64,000 nt of DNA from Pholis gunnellus (GCA_910591455.2 OU342808.1:13719904-13783903); one strand, 5' to 3'; shown: positions 34,235 to 47,520, counted from the stretch's first letter. Notes: generated from the sequence alone by a model not told the origin. Program-made: numbers and translations.

Positions 34235-36505
34235 GGCCTCAACAGTGCTCAGGGGGGTAGATGGAAAGAGAGTTTTCATATGAGAGGCTGGACCGCTGCT
34301 GGAAATGTTCCAAAATTAAATAATAAAGAGAATGAAAAATAAGAGAAAAATGACTATGCCATTACTGTTAGCCATAACAGTGGAACAAATCACATTTGAA
34401 ACTGCTTCCATATGTGTAATAGGTCTTGGTTTCTGTGATCATTTCTTTCACAAATGAAATGCACTTTCTACAGTAACATATTAAGGTAACTTAAGACCAT
34501 CTGGATGAGTGGTGCCCACCAAATAACCATGGAAACTAACTACTACCCTATCTACTGCTATGCTGTCTGTCAGTGGCTGTTACAGAGTAATCAAACAGCA
34601 AATTACTTCTATGCTGCTTTGCAATCCTCCCATTCATTTATAAATAGCATTAGATTCAATCTATACTCATATCAGACATTACCAGTGGAGACGAACAAAC
34701 ATCCCCCGATACCTTATGAAGAACAGCAGCAACAATGAAACTAAGTGTGAAGGGTGTGAAGGTGAACTGACAGGATGAGGAGAGTTTCAAAGGCAGAGAG
34801 GCAACTGCGTAAGAGCGCTCGCCACCCTACAGAGAAAGATAACAACGCACTTCCTCAACTCCGCTGACCATCAAAGCCGTGGAATTCAGGGGCAGAAAGC
34901 CTAATAAGTGAGGACTGAGCGGTTCCTGTAAACTGGGTCAAAGTTTCTCAGGTTCTGCCTCTTTGGGTTAATAGCAAGAGGACAGGTATGAAATAAGTGA
35001 GTGGATGTCAACTTATATCTTTATATATATATTTTTAATCTGTTCATTTCCTCTATTTTAGCTTATTACAGTGTTGTTTGCTCGGAGAGGGTTGAATGAA
35101 ACGGTTTACATTTTCATTATTAGTGTGTTAGTGGTTGTCGTAGCATATTGTACAATAAAGCAAGTGGACGCAAAACCAAAAATCTAAAAAAAAAAAATCA
35201 CTCAAAGTAGAAGCATGTCAAATTCAGGAACAATATTACTTCTTCTTTCATTCCATCCAAAAGCTACAGTTAAATCAAATGTTGAAGGAGAATGTCATTC
35301 ACCACTCATTAAAATCAAACAAAGCCTTTGCTTTAGTATGAAATTCCATTTGGTTGTTTTGGGACAAGTGCCCTACAGTAGAGACCGTTTCTAATTCCAT
35401 ATGGTTGGGAATAAACCACACTCATTTAATATGACAAAAGTTTTCTCCTTTGTTTCTAAAGTTTGCCCAACATGTCTTACTTAAACACACAACTGTGTGA
35501 CACGTATTGCTACTGAAGTGTGTAGTTGCCACTTAGGTAGCTACCTTGAGGGAGTGAGTCATTTCTAAAGCAAACAGCATGTTAAGGTCATGCTCTTTTC
35601 TCTCGCTGATAATTCCAGATTGTGCAATGAGATGTTCTAAGCAATTACCCTTAAAAGTACCAGCAACCTAAACTGACTGTGAAGAATAAGAAGCAGAGAA
35701 ACACAATATAAAGTTCCACTTTAGCGACTGAAACCATTTGTCTTGCCTGAGAGAAATGAAAGTGTAGACTTTTAAAACTTAAACACACACACACTTTCAG
35801 GAGCCTCAATAAGTGATTCGCCAAGTGCTCCACAGAGGTGATTGGCAACAGCTGGGACATGACTCCTCCCTCAGCTTCTCTGGTGTCTTTTGACTTTGTC
35901 AAGAGCAGGAAAAACTCAAAGTTAACACCAATTAAGTGTATCTTTTGGCCTTGTTCATACTGGTACAGTCTTTTCTGTATTGGGCAACATGACAAAGGCA
36001 TCATTCACTGAATCCAGCAAGGCTATAATGAAACAATTAGGCAACAGCACTTCAAAATGAATTTCAGTTCAAATTGAGCAGCTCAAATATCAAAATTATG
36101 GCTTAATCTGTTAAACATGTCATGACCCACTGTGCGGAGCATGGTTTTAAATACTGACAGAGACAGGTTTTCCACCGCCAGAATGAGATCCAGAGGAGAG
36201 GGAAAGAAGGAAGGGAATAGGTGTGCTGTGAAAACTTACCCGTGCTGTTTCTCTGCTTCCCCAGGAAGTTACACCCCGCAGCACCAGCTAAGGCCCGGCT
36301 CAATCAAGCAGTTCAAAAGTAAAAAAAATCAAAGACAAATGAAAGAGATAGTTGACTAAAAGAAAACAAAAATAACATCAAATTTCCTGAAACCAATGTC
36401 CCGCATGTGATAAAGCCAGACCAGCTGGCTTTGAATAGAAACCCCCGATTTGGGTTGTGTTTGCCCCCGATCTCTGACTGAACTGAAAACGGGTCTGGTT
36501 CTTTC
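34235..36505. other. Upstream flank, no gene seen
   Basis: AT-rich unique sequence. It holds a MEF2-type CTATTTATAA on the minus strand at 34638-34647 and an exon-like minus segment at 36240-36287. No coding exon was supported. Confidence 0.6.
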
Positions 36506-36509
36506 CAAC

Positions 36510-36528
36510 CACCCCCCCCCCCCCCCCA
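36510..36528. repeat. Poly-C tract
   Basis: About 18 consecutive C in a C-rich stretch. Confidence 0.9.
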
Positions 36529-36665
36529 CAACCACCCCCACTGTCCCAGTTGAATCCACCTGCCCCCATCACTCCTCGATAAATTTAGCCTTCTGAGGGA
36601 TCAGTGACACCCAATCCCCCCTCCAACCCCATTCCCCTTCCAAGCACACACACACGCATACGCAT

Positions 36666-36668
<3 letters not shown>

Positions 36669-36743
<75 letters not shown>
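36669..36743. repeat. (CA)n microsatellite, long
   Basis: Uninterrupted CA array of about 75 bp, preceded by a short (GCATAC)n run at 36655-36668. One of the longest dinucleotide arrays in the window. Confidence 0.9.
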
Positions 36744-36746
<3 letters not shown>

Positions 36747-37029
36747 AGACCTTTGTCAGCACGGGCATATATGCCCTGGATTATTGCCCCCCTAAGAATG
36801 TTGCCATCTTCACAGTGGCAAAAAAAAGACCCCCCTCCCCCTTTTCTCCCCCTCTCTCCCCCTTCACACGTCCACAACTCGCAACTGTACAGACGACATT
36901 CTTCTTTCGCAACAGAGCTGTTACAGAAATAAGTATGCATACTTTGCACACACTTCCAATGTGTTTCTTTAACCTTTCTGTCAACATTGGACAGAAAACA
37001 CAGCATACTATATTAAATGGGCCGGATCA

Positions 37030-37250
37030 CTAAAACCTGTAATATGGGCAATCGCAGATTAGGAGCTCATTTAAAAGGTTATTATTCTTTAATTTGATGA
37101 CCTAGGGTATCACAGCCGCAACACATATTAAATAAACACTGCTGTACAAACACCATTACCCCTCTCATGAACAGCATCAGTGTAATCGACGTGAATCATA
37201 AATAAATTACCCAACGGAAGAGATTAACCGGCATTGATAGCATCTTGTCA
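37030..37250. other. Candidate conserved noncoding element
   Basis: Repeat-free stretch with many homeobox-like and nuclear-receptor-like words: gcagattaggagc, ctttaatttgatgacct, cacatattaaataaac and gtgaatcataaataaatta. The texture matches developmental enhancers. Not testable without alignment. Confidence 0.3.
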
Positions 37251-37259
37251 AATGTCAAA

Positions 37260-40200
37260 ATACCAGGTGCAATGGTATACACCTATAATTTGGTAATTAT
37301 AAGCTCGTTTAACAGAGTACATCTATGACTAAAATCCGCCTACAGTTTTTCAAAGAACCACAATACCCAGGGAATGTCAGTTTTTCATTAATACCTGATA
37401 AAAATCACACATCTCCATCCAAAGAGAAACGTTTTGCGTTTCCCTAAGCTGCCGGCATCCTGACCTGACTCTAAGCCATTTCTCGATCTAAATGATACAT
37501 TCAGTAGAATGTACATATCAACAAGCTTAAATCGCAATATCCTCTGTGACTGTTTCACATCAGACTACTGTGGGGGTGGCACGGGGGTAATTGTATTTTG
37601 ATCAAGTATTTTTCAGTCAGGATTTTATACCTCATGCCAAAATATAATGATAATGACAGTGAATCATACACCCAAATTAGCGTTTCACATATCCGTCTTA
37701 AATCAACCGATTTGCGAATGTGGAGATTGATAATGTGAGGGAAAGATGAGTGGAATATAGATTAGTATTTTCCCAGAATGCATCCAAAAGAAGAACAACA
37801 CAGTGAGAGGAGATAAAACAGTGGTGTTCCCTTGATGATCGCTATTCACACTCTTCTGACAGTGAAATATATTTTGTATTGATCCGGTTGTATTGTTTAC
37901 ATGTTTCTGGGCACAGGTAATCAACTAATCGGTTTATTTTGGGAAATTTCTGTCGCCATGACTACCTGCACCCCTATACATCGAGGGATCAGTGTCTGCC
38001 CAGTCTGGTATGTGTGATGACTTCATGGCCAGGAATTCAGTGATCTTTTTGGGTGGGGAGTGGTTGATGGATGTCGGTGGGAGTTAATTTAATTATGACA
38101 TCCCTAGATGAGGGAGGGATTCAGTGTCTTGATCAAAGCTTTAATATGGTGACGTGATCTGTGCTGCACACACGAAGCTAACGTATTGCTTTTGAAACAA
38201 CAGCGTTTGAATAATACACAATTATTTGAATGTACGCACACATCAACATTATGCTGCGTTCATTTTTATTGGCTTGTGTATTTTGACTAAAGACTTCCTC
38301 TGCTGCCTTGCCAGGAGGGGCCTGGTGAGAGGACATTTTTAGCTCTGTCTCCCTTTTAATGGGGCTTGTGGAGGGACTATGTAAAGAGACAGCGGACTAA
38401 AGCCTGGCTGTCTTTTTATGAGAGTGGCAGGTTCAAGGAGGGGAAATTCAGCAAGCAGCATGGCAGTCTGTGGCACACTGTCGACCACAAGAACCAGCAA
38501 AGGCTAAAGTACAGTCAGTAAACTTCTAGAGAACATCCTGTCCTAATCAAACGAGGACCAGCCAGTCCACCGACGCTCTGTTTGGTCAGGTGTAAGGGTT
38601 TTGTGTAGCCCATGCTCAAGTATGGAATCCACTCATTAGTGTACATATGTGTGTTCATGCCCATATTAGTGTGTGTCCCCGAGGGGTGAGGCCGCGTGTC
38701 CGTGCTGTGGCTCACAACACTGTGGGCTTCGCCAATGGTGAAACACAAAGTGTTCTGTCAGCTGAGAAGTGACAGGCGCTCAACAGGAAACGTGGCGTGG
38801 CCTCTCCTCTGAAAACTCCTTTCACCCCGTTTTATTTTCTCTCTTTTTTTCTGTTGCTTTATCATTAAATCATCAGCAGAAAATTAAAGTAATTATTGTA
38901 ATGAACCCACTGACAGGTTTATGTAAGTCTGGGTGGATTTATGAGTGCTTCTCTAACAACTCTACAGTAGTCTGGGGCAGCCCTGCAGTCTGGCTTGGAG
39001 CTGATGATTATGAGAATCACTTGTAAGAATACATGCGTGTGCATGTTAGTTTTCTAAATTCATTTTTACATGATAATAATGCGGAAGACCATGGTAGAAG
39101 TAGTGATTTTTTGGTAAATATTTGTGTTTGTAATCCAGAAGGATAATTTTTTTCTTTTGCAGACAAAGCACTGAATGGCGTGAGCTGACTTCAGCGTGTC
39201 TGCCCAGCCCTCTGCTCCACACAAGGTCGCTCTGTGTGTGTTCGGCCTCCGAGAATGAGGGGAGGCCACAGCGCACAATCACCACTAAGCACATACCTTT
39301 CTGCCCCGCAGCCCCACCAGCCCAGACACAAACCCAGGGGCTGTATGTTTATCAAGCGTCTCAGGGCAAGACTGCTGATTTAGGACCACTGCTCAGGTCC
39401 CTGAGCGTTTTTCATCGCGAATCACTCTTAATGAAACACGATTGGAAGCGTTGACTCTGAATCAGCACTCAAAAATCTGATATGCCTGGTAAAAAGCAGC
39501 TGAGGCCTTAACCTAACTCGGAACACAGTGGATTAACAAGGGTTGACCGAACTGGTCCTCTGGAGCTCTATCCTGATGAGCTCTGTTGGTTTTATAAGAA
39601 GCTCCCTGTGACAGGATCTGATAAAACACAGCAGGAGGAGGGTTTGAAAGAGAGCTGGAGAGTACAAGAGAGAAAGATTGAGAGAGACAAGGACATAGAG
39701 AGACTGGGAGAACGCGAGAGTGAGCGAGCGGGTCCACACCACAATCCAAAAACAATATTTTGAGTGAAACTTTACCCTCTCCATCTGGCTCTTTTGAAGG
39801 GTGGATTATGACTGGTGCCATGGCTAACTCTTTATCCCACACTGTTCCTTCTGTAAGTCCACTCTGACATTTTTCCTAAAGGACAGTTACACAGGAAATA
39901 AATGTGAGTCCTGTGATTACTGCCGAGCACTCAGAATATAAATCAAACACACTATGCATAGTTTTTAATTGAATGTGAAATAAATACAGGCCATATACTA
40001 CATACTTGCTGTGTATAAATCATGAATCAAAAACATAATGAAAGTTATATAATATGGTGCATTCTGAACTCATAAGACGATTGCGAGTGGCAGCAGAAGC
40101 TTTCCTCTCCTCTTTTCTTCCCATACTGTGATTCAAACTATGGCCTAAGGCACCATATTTAAAGTGACAGGCGGTCCAATTGAAATGTCGGAAACGTAAA

Positions 40201-40870
40201 AAGATATTAACAAAAGGGTAAGAAAGGGCAAACATAGGATGACTTCTCGATTAGCCATATCTAATACGCTTTCACAAGCGGATTGGACCAAACCTCACAA
40301 TATCAAAAACACTTGATTAATATTCACGCTTTAAGTTTTAATCACTGACGTTGGACACAGTGCAACCACATCATTCAATTCAATCTCACTGCTTGATCTC
40401 TCATTTGTTCCTCATGTTGCTCTTTGAGTGTTTTCACCCCAGAGTAAACCTCCATGGCAGATGTTTTGACTTGAAAGCCAATAAGAACTGAGACAGTGAT
40501 GAACTTGTGATGCCATTTGAGCCCAACTAAACAAACTGTGCCATGTTCAATAATGCTATATTAACTCAGTATATGATCCTGACTTCCTTTGAACGCCTGC
40601 CAAGCAAGAAATTGCCTATTAGTGTATTTTTCAAAGTAAGGCTATATTTAGCATCAACGCATAGGAGTTGATCCTTAGCTTGTTGAATCAGAGCATTGAA
40701 TTTTCTATTGCCAGATATGTTTGTAATGTCAATGCATTTACAATGTTTGTGTAATAACTCATTCAATTTGAATGTAAACATCCGCTGTAGGTGAGTGAAA
40801 AAAGTATAACACACAATTGTCTGAGAAATCGTTTAGCAGTATATTTATGAAATGGGACTGTGCATTAGTT
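37260..40870. other. Upstream flank, no gene seen
   Basis: Unique AT-rich DNA with scattered complex blocks (37420-37480, 38280-38420) and no simple array longer than 20 bp. ORFs here are short and have no recognisable domains. Confidence 0.6.
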
Positions 40871-40874
40871 CCAC

Positions 40875-40974
<100 letters not shown>

Positions 40975-41890
40975 ATATGAGGGTTCTTAATGTAAAATAG
41001 GAAATGATAAAATACTACTCTAGAGGGTGAACTCATTTGAATTAAGTGAAGTTGATTGACGGATATAGAAAATATTTGTTATTTTTTGCCAGTAAAAAAT
41101 AACTTATTCACAGGACTCCACATCCTGCTATAGAATATAACTATAGAATGAATGAATATATATATATAAAATAATTCTCTTAAATTAGAGGGGAGTCGCG
41201 TGTAATGAAAGAGCAAAGTTCTTTTTACAATTACTGGAAAAAAATAACAAATGTTTTATATCTGTAAATCACTAACTTTTAACGTATTTCAAATTTGTTT
41301 AACCTCTTTTTGCAAAATGCCTTTCAGCCTGCATGCTTGTGTATTTTACTATCTTTAAAGTTTTGGGGAAAATGGATTGTAATTAACTTGTAAATATGTT
41401 GAAGAGGTTGTGAAATAAATCAAGGTAGTGTCCAGAATCAATGTCCATGTGCTCAGAGTGAGGAGAACGTAAACCATTGGTGATGTCTGTGCCTGCATCA
41501 TGCCAGCGTAAACGTCATGAGTTACTGACACCCTCTAAGGGGAGGGAAATCATTCGCTCTCTTAATTTCTCCTCGTTACACACTTTGCAGAAAATTCACA
41601 CAATAATGTTTTCCAACTTATTATTTCCATGTTTGTTTTGGAAGTGATACATCACTTTGATGGCTCATTTTCGATTTGTTAAATATGGGTTTCATTTCCT
41701 AAACCACCAACACCAGATTCATTTATCACTTTCAAAAGCTAAGATTTATTATTGTTTTCTCTGTCTGTTTACCTGTATATATTGCTGCTTTGTTAGCAAA
41801 TCTCACAGCTCAAAAAGTCCTTGTGGTTTTGCTTTAACATAAGTTTTCTGTAGTTTCAGTTGACCTTGTAGGTCCCTTCTGCAGCTGGAT

Positions 41891-41915
41891 TCTCGTGACA
41901 TCACAAGTCACGAGA
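41891..41915. repeat. Short perfect inverted repeat
   Basis: TCTCGTGAC at 41891-41899 is the exact reverse complement of GTCACGAGA at 41907-41915, with a 7-base loop. Two direct copies of GTTACGAG follow at 41919-41926 and 41928-41935. These lie about 75 bp before the RecQ-like ORF and probably belong to the same element. Confidence 0.6.
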
Positions 41916-41989
41916 GAGGTTACGAGCGTTACGAGCACTTAGGTGTGTGTGAGACGACTCAGAGAGCCTGCTGTTCGATCTAAACAACA

Positions 41990-42193
41990 ATGGCGTTAAA
42001 CATAGCATCAATTAGATCAGAACTGGAGAGTATTTCTTCGTTAAAAGAAGAGCAAGGAACGGAACTGAAGGCTTTTCTTGATGGAAAAGATGCTTTTGCT
42101 CTTCTTCCAACTTCGCTGGCCCTTTTCCAAACAGTTTCAATGACGGTTTCTCAGATGGTACTGTGTAACAAACTATCTGGCAGGTCAAGTTGA
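41990..42193 (+). pseudogene. Truncated RecQ-like helicase relic
   Basis: RecQ-family helicases unwind DNA with ATP. The 67-codon frame begins MALNIASIRSELESISSLKE and continues EEQGTELKAFLDGKDAFALL before PTS. This resembles the start of the RecQ helicase domain: a Leu-Lys-x-x-Gln motif, then Ala-Phe-Leu-x-Gly-Lys-Asp and Leu-Leu-Pro-Thr leading into Walker A. The Walker A Gly-Lys-Ser that should follow is gone: the frame reads Ser-Leu-Ala-Leu-Phe after Pro-Thr, as if a short stretch was deleted. The remaining helicase motifs are absent and the frame stops at 42193. RecQ-like fragments of this type are multicopy in fish genomes and associated with mobile DNA. It cannot encode a working helicase. 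Family assignment is moderately confident; the carrying element is unknown. Confidence 0.6.
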
Positions 42194-42418
42194 GGACCCT
42201 TCGAGGTAATTACATTTTGGGATGTAATGCTAAAATCTGAATAGAATTTCTAAAATTTTGAACTTTTACATATCTATTTGTTGGGTTGACATACAGAAAT
42301 GACAGTAATGTGGGTAGGTTTGGTGTCATGGGTACAGCATGGCTCTACGGTCCAGTGGGTTATGGTCTCAAGTAAGAAATGCCCATTTTATATCATACAC
42401 AAGTTAGATTTTGTGTGG

Positions 42419-42420
<2 letters not shown>

Positions 42421-42480
<60 letters not shown>
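42421..42480. repeat. (GT)n microsatellite
   Basis: Uninterrupted array of about 60 bp, 230 bp downstream of the RecQ-like relic. Confidence 0.9.
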
Positions 42481-42482
<2 letters not shown>

Positions 42483-42869
42483 GTGTGAATAGAGTAAACA
42501 AATAGAAATGTAGTAGTAAGTGTCCCATTGAAACATTTGAAGTTTATTAAGTCAGGATGAGACATGATAAAATGTCTCTTCTTGTCTTGCACACACCTTA
42601 CACACACCAGTAATGCACATTTCAAGAAGCTACTGTCAGTATTTGTAGTGTGTGCAGTGATTTCTGGTGAAAGTGTATGACGAGTGAGGTACATCCATAC
42701 TTGGCTACACCCTTTGAGATTATGATGACAAAGCAGTGTAACGCTGGAAACACACCAAGCAGCAGCAAAGTACACCATGTCGCAATAATTATATTTTAGG
42801 AGGCGTGTCCATGGGTTTCGGGTTGTAAGAAGCTTGTAACACAGGTCAACATGTCACAGGACATTGCTT

Positions 42870-42960
42870 ATTGATTGGCTGCAGGTTAAGCTATCCCCAA
42901 CTTTTAGTTCGGCCGTGCTATAAATTGCAGAATCAAACGGCCGCAGCTCGCGGAGCGCTT
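42870..42960 (+). promoter_or_regulatory. Promoter-like segment (CCAAT and TATA boxes)
   Basis: ATTGGCT (inverted CCAAT) at 42874-42880 is followed 38 bp later by TATAAAT at 42919-42925. A CpG-containing stretch (cggccgcagctcgcgg, about 42939-42954) lies where a start site would fall. The spacing is right for a plus-strand promoter. No recognisable gene follows (the ORF at 43043-43387 has no known domain), so it may drive a noncoding RNA, belong to a mobile element or be chance. Confidence 0.3.
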
Positions 42961-43399
42961 ATGCTAAATGCATGACATGAGAGAGTACAGTGAAACAGCC
43001 ACAGCCTGCAGCTCACAGCAGACAAAAGCCTGAGGGAGTACAGTGCTTTGGTGCCCAGGGAAAACAAAGTCTCAGGCCAGAGGTTTAGGGTGTTGCCTGG
43101 CTCCTCTGTCAACTGCATTTAACATGACAGAACACAACTCTGACTCAGACCACATAGATAGAAAACTTCTGACTATGTCAGGGGAAAAAGTGATATGTCA
43201 GTCGTTTCATTGTGGCATATTGTATGACTGCCACGCACGCATGCAATGGAGTGGAAGTCGTAACTTGGTGAAGAAAAACAGAAAGGAATTCAAAAAAGCA
43301 ATTGTTTATATTTCATGTACAGTATACACCAAGATACACAGGAACAGGCTCAGTAAAAAAAAACAAAAAAAACGTATGGTCTGCTGACAAGCGGGAAAC

Positions 43400-45220
43400 T
43401 GTGCTTTTGTTTATCCCTCTCAGAAAATGAGAGAAATGTAAGACCTCACAAATCCAGACACATACATAACGTGAACAAAATCTTTGATGAATTTATTAAT
43501 TGTTAAGAATACGAAATTGCATTGCCTATATGCTGCTATTGATACAAATAAATAAATTAAGACTATAGACTTGCTACATTTGTTTGAAAGTAATAATTTG
43601 AAAGAAAAAAACCCAAACTTTATTTGAAGGGCATCATTAGATATAAATCTAGCACTGAAATAAAACTAGCACTGAATACAACTAAATAAGGTGGGACTTC
43701 CCTGTGTCAGGCCATGTCTTCCCTCCACTGTTGCATCTTAGTCTGATTCATATTTCATATTTATATTTCAGAGCAGAGTGTGATATTTCCTAAATAAGCA
43801 TCTTCATTAAAAAGGTGTCTTGTTTCTTCCATTAGATGCTGTCATGGCGGCAGTGCTCTAATAATCTGTCTGATGTAAATCCTCTCTGACTTGTGGTGGC
43901 TCTGAGTAAGGAACACTGCGGGGCTTATACGCATGCCCGCCAGACAAATCACACGCACATTCACAGAACCTGCACAAGAGACACTTAAGACGTTTACATA
44001 GAGCTCAAAAATCTATACACAGACAGTACAAACACACACATACTGTGTACATGCGTGCACTGACACTTATGCATAGGTTTACAGAAAGAGAGAGAGAGCG
44101 AGACTTGTCATCCACCTGTCAGGAGCAGTAATCATTTCAAAGTGTTTCTCTCTGCGTCCTGTGCTACATGTACACGCCCTCCATGTTGAACACTGGAGAA
44201 TAATCATTTAAGTGTCTCCCAATCAGCCCTTTTGCCATCTTCAATTACACCTTTCCACCCTTTTTGTATAATTTTCTAATCTTGCCGAAGCGTGGGGCTG
44301 TCAAATGTGCCAGAGAAAGCAGCAAAGCACCGCCAAAGACTGACAGATGGATCCACCAAGATGGAGAGGCATGTCTCTCAATCGTCCATATGTCCCTGGC
44401 ACTGCTGCTGGATTATGGTCACATCCGGCTGGATTTTCGCTATCAACATTGGAAGTACTAGTGGTTGTTTTCTGTCTGTTGACAACCATGTACTTCTTTT
44501 TACAATAAAGGCAAAGCAGAAATACAAACCTGCCTGCTGCGAGGCTCAGGATAAAAAATAGCATGTTATCTAAAAGTGACAGGATGTAAAATGTTATTTT
44601 CTTACTGGGTTTAACGGTGATTTAGCATTACATAAGTTGACTAGTTTTTCAGACCTTAGTACTACAGTTATTACCTGTGCTTGTAGCTCTGATTCTTCTC
44701 AGTATTGATTTTCTCCCATTTCACAAGTCCAGAACTCACTCACTTTGTGTAGAGCTACTGAGGGGTAAGAGCATTTTGAAAGGGCAGCTCTTGGTTGAGC
44801 TTAGTTTCTGTTAGTGCTGTTCTGAGTAGATGGATGTGGAATACCACCCTGAGTCGTCATCCATTAGGGTCTTAGGTTAAAGTGCCCAACTGCCCACCAC
44901 TCTCCTAATTGAAAAAATGCACCTAAAAGGACAGTGAATGGTGCAGGGCACCACCTGGTTGCTTTCTTTGTCTTCTTTTATTTCCGGAACTGAAATCTTT
45001 TTTTTTTTGTTGGTTTTAAATACACTGCATGACTACATGCTGTATAGCCACATCAAATAGGTAGAAAACAATAAAGTCAGAAGCACCATTAAGAGGAATG
45101 AAAATGTAATCCGTGTGATTGTCTGGCAGGGACAATGTAAATAACATTTTAAAAGCTTCACTAAGGACATAAATAAGAGATCAGTGGCAATCACTGCCAC
45201 AGTAAGTCCCAAAGACTGGT
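43400..45220. other. Upstream flank, no gene seen
   Basis: AT-rich unique DNA. An AG run lies at 44088-44102. ORFs at 44264-44564 overlap on both strands and have no recognisable domain. Confidence 0.6.
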
Positions 45221-45222
45221 CA

Positions 45223-45225
<3 letters not shown>

Positions 45226-45258
<33 letters not shown>
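45226..45258. repeat. (CA)n microsatellite
   Basis: Uninterrupted CA array of about 33 bp. Confidence 0.9.
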
Positions 45259-45261
<3 letters not shown>

Positions 45262-45264
45262 TGA

Positions 45265-47455
45265 GACTGATTAGTTAATGCAGCTTTATTATGAACAAAT
45301 GTGATGCTTCAGTCCTGCTGGCAAACTAAACAGCTTTGGCTTATGGTTTCTGACTCATTAAATAGATCTAAGAGATCTTTTCAAATGGAACATGTGTCCT
45401 TGGTTTTGATTCAAATACCTGATCCAATCCATCAGCTCTCAGGCTGGCATATCAAGACACTTTCATCTGAAAAGTGTGATTGGAGAAATACACAAAAGGT
45501 TTCAATTTCTAATAGAAAAAAGCTTTCTATGAAATACATCTGTAATATAACATACATATATATCTGCATTGGGCTATGGCGATATGACGGGATTCATTGT
45601 CCGACATAGTATCAGTTGGCAACAGTAATGGTCCACACGTGTCCACGATAGCAGAACGACTGTCATGATTTGGGAGCTCCATTCAGTCTTTCTCTCTTTC
45701 TTTTTACTCTCTATGCTTCACCGCATTGCTGTAGTGTATTAAAAAAAAAAGTAACAACATGTTAGTATACGTCTGATTTTGTGTTATTGTGTCGCTAGAC
45801 TGCCGAGTGGGTGCGTACAGAAAGTAAACAGTGTTCGACCGCAGTGAAAAAGTAGTTTATTGAAGGCTAAACGCCAACAAATATAATTCAAAACATGTTG
45901 TAAATTTTGGAAGTGATTACATCAGTATATTTCTTTCAAGACATTTGACATTTGGACTGAGGACTGAGATGATTACAAAGCCTAGGACACAGCGCCGCAT
46001 CGCTCGCTGTGTGTTTTAAAAGAGAGAGGGAAGAATAGAAGCTGGAAGCTGCTGGACTATTGCACGCAATATTTCTATAAGTTCTGAATACCAATAATTT
46101 GAATGTCAATCATTTAGAGGCTAAATCGTTGTCAGACCATAATGCATAGGTAATACATTGAAAGAGATGTAATTTGCCTCAATATAACTTATAGAAAGCT
46201 ATGAGGCATTGTAACTATGTTCTATAGACCCATGTGCCACTGAATGAGGAACCTAGCTCAATGGAACTATGTTTCCTTTATTCCTCAAAGCCGACACAGC
46301 TCCACTTTAAATGTCTAACGTGCTCTCAAAGCTTTGATCCCAGGCTCTTATATCTGGATTAAGAAATGGTATGATGGCCATGACCGGTCATAGTTTTATG
46401 ACTGAATTAATTCATTAATTCAATTGTACTAACCATTGACTTTTCATACACAGGCAAGACGAAGAGGAATGCAAATATATAATGCTCATCCATATGTGTC
46501 AAAACGTATACCAGATAAAAAAAAATGGACAAATTAATCAAACACTCTTGTGTACGCTTTTTAACAAAAGTTGAGCTAAGTTACACACCTTATATTTAAA
46601 CTACCATCTACAATAATCTGTCATGTCAAACAAGTCAAAATAGATTTTTTTGTTCACTAATGCATTTGTATAACTTGCAATTGTATAATTTTATTTTGTG
46701 CAACTAATCAGAGTTTAAAACATTTTTAAAGATACTCATCATCAACAAACAGCTCCTGTAACTACAGAAATGTTTAACTTAAACTTCCTCTCGTAAACAC
46801 GTTTATTTTCTCTCTTGTATTCATTGGGGTCTGTGTACCTTTCTGAACGTGGAGGACATCCACTGATATTCTTTCGTCTTTCATTTTCTCCCTCTGAACT
46901 CAGTTTCATTCAGTTTGATTATATTCCAAGGAGCAAGGTTTGACTGCAGCTTTACAAGACAGATGTGACAATTTAATAAAGCAAACGCATGGTCTCCCCA
47001 TCAGAAAACAGTCCCTTTGTGTCCATCTGTTTGGAGTAGTTTAAACCAATGCTCCATGTTATATTTAGTGTTGTTCCTCATTTCTCATGAGTGACGAGTT
47101 TATTTTCACCATGGGGGGGTCTGTGTTTTGATCGAAAAGTAAACAAAACAACTGAGGATATACTTACCTTTGGCTTAAAATAAAATGCAATCTAGGAATA
47201 AAATATAACATTTTTGACAGCTTTATAAAATGCATCTATGGCCAACACAAACCTTGCGAGGGGCATTTTGCCCAAGCGTATGTTTTTTTTTCTCACAGTA
47301 CTGGTGTACTGGTGACCCCAAACACATGCAGGCTTGGGTTATCTGATAAATAATGCCACCTGTCATTAGTCTTCCGTGTTGAACAGCTTTCCGTTTGAGG
47401 ACAAGTGTAGCTGATCAGATTTTCCCAACTGGACTTCTGACAGACACTTGCACAA
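45265..47455. other. Upstream flank, no gene seen
   Basis: AT-rich sequence without long arrays. A minus-strand donor-like AAAG|GTAAGT occurs near 47167, preceded by an acceptor-like ttttattcctag only 24 bp away, too short to call an exon. Confidence 0.6.
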
Positions 47456-47461
47456 ACAGAA

Positions 47462-47520
47462 ATGCAACACCTCTGCATCAGATTCCTCACCGCGGCTGAA
47501 GGAAGGAGTGAGAAAGAGAG
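47462..47520. repeat. Dispersed repeat copy A
   Basis: 59 bp beginning atgcaacacctctgc that match 51340-51398 at 51 of 59 positions by eye, same orientation. See copy B. Confidence 0.6.

Noticed and set aside
36569..37006. 145-codon minus ORF
   Set aside because: The core is the CA/GT array at 36669-36743; the flanks show no known protein.
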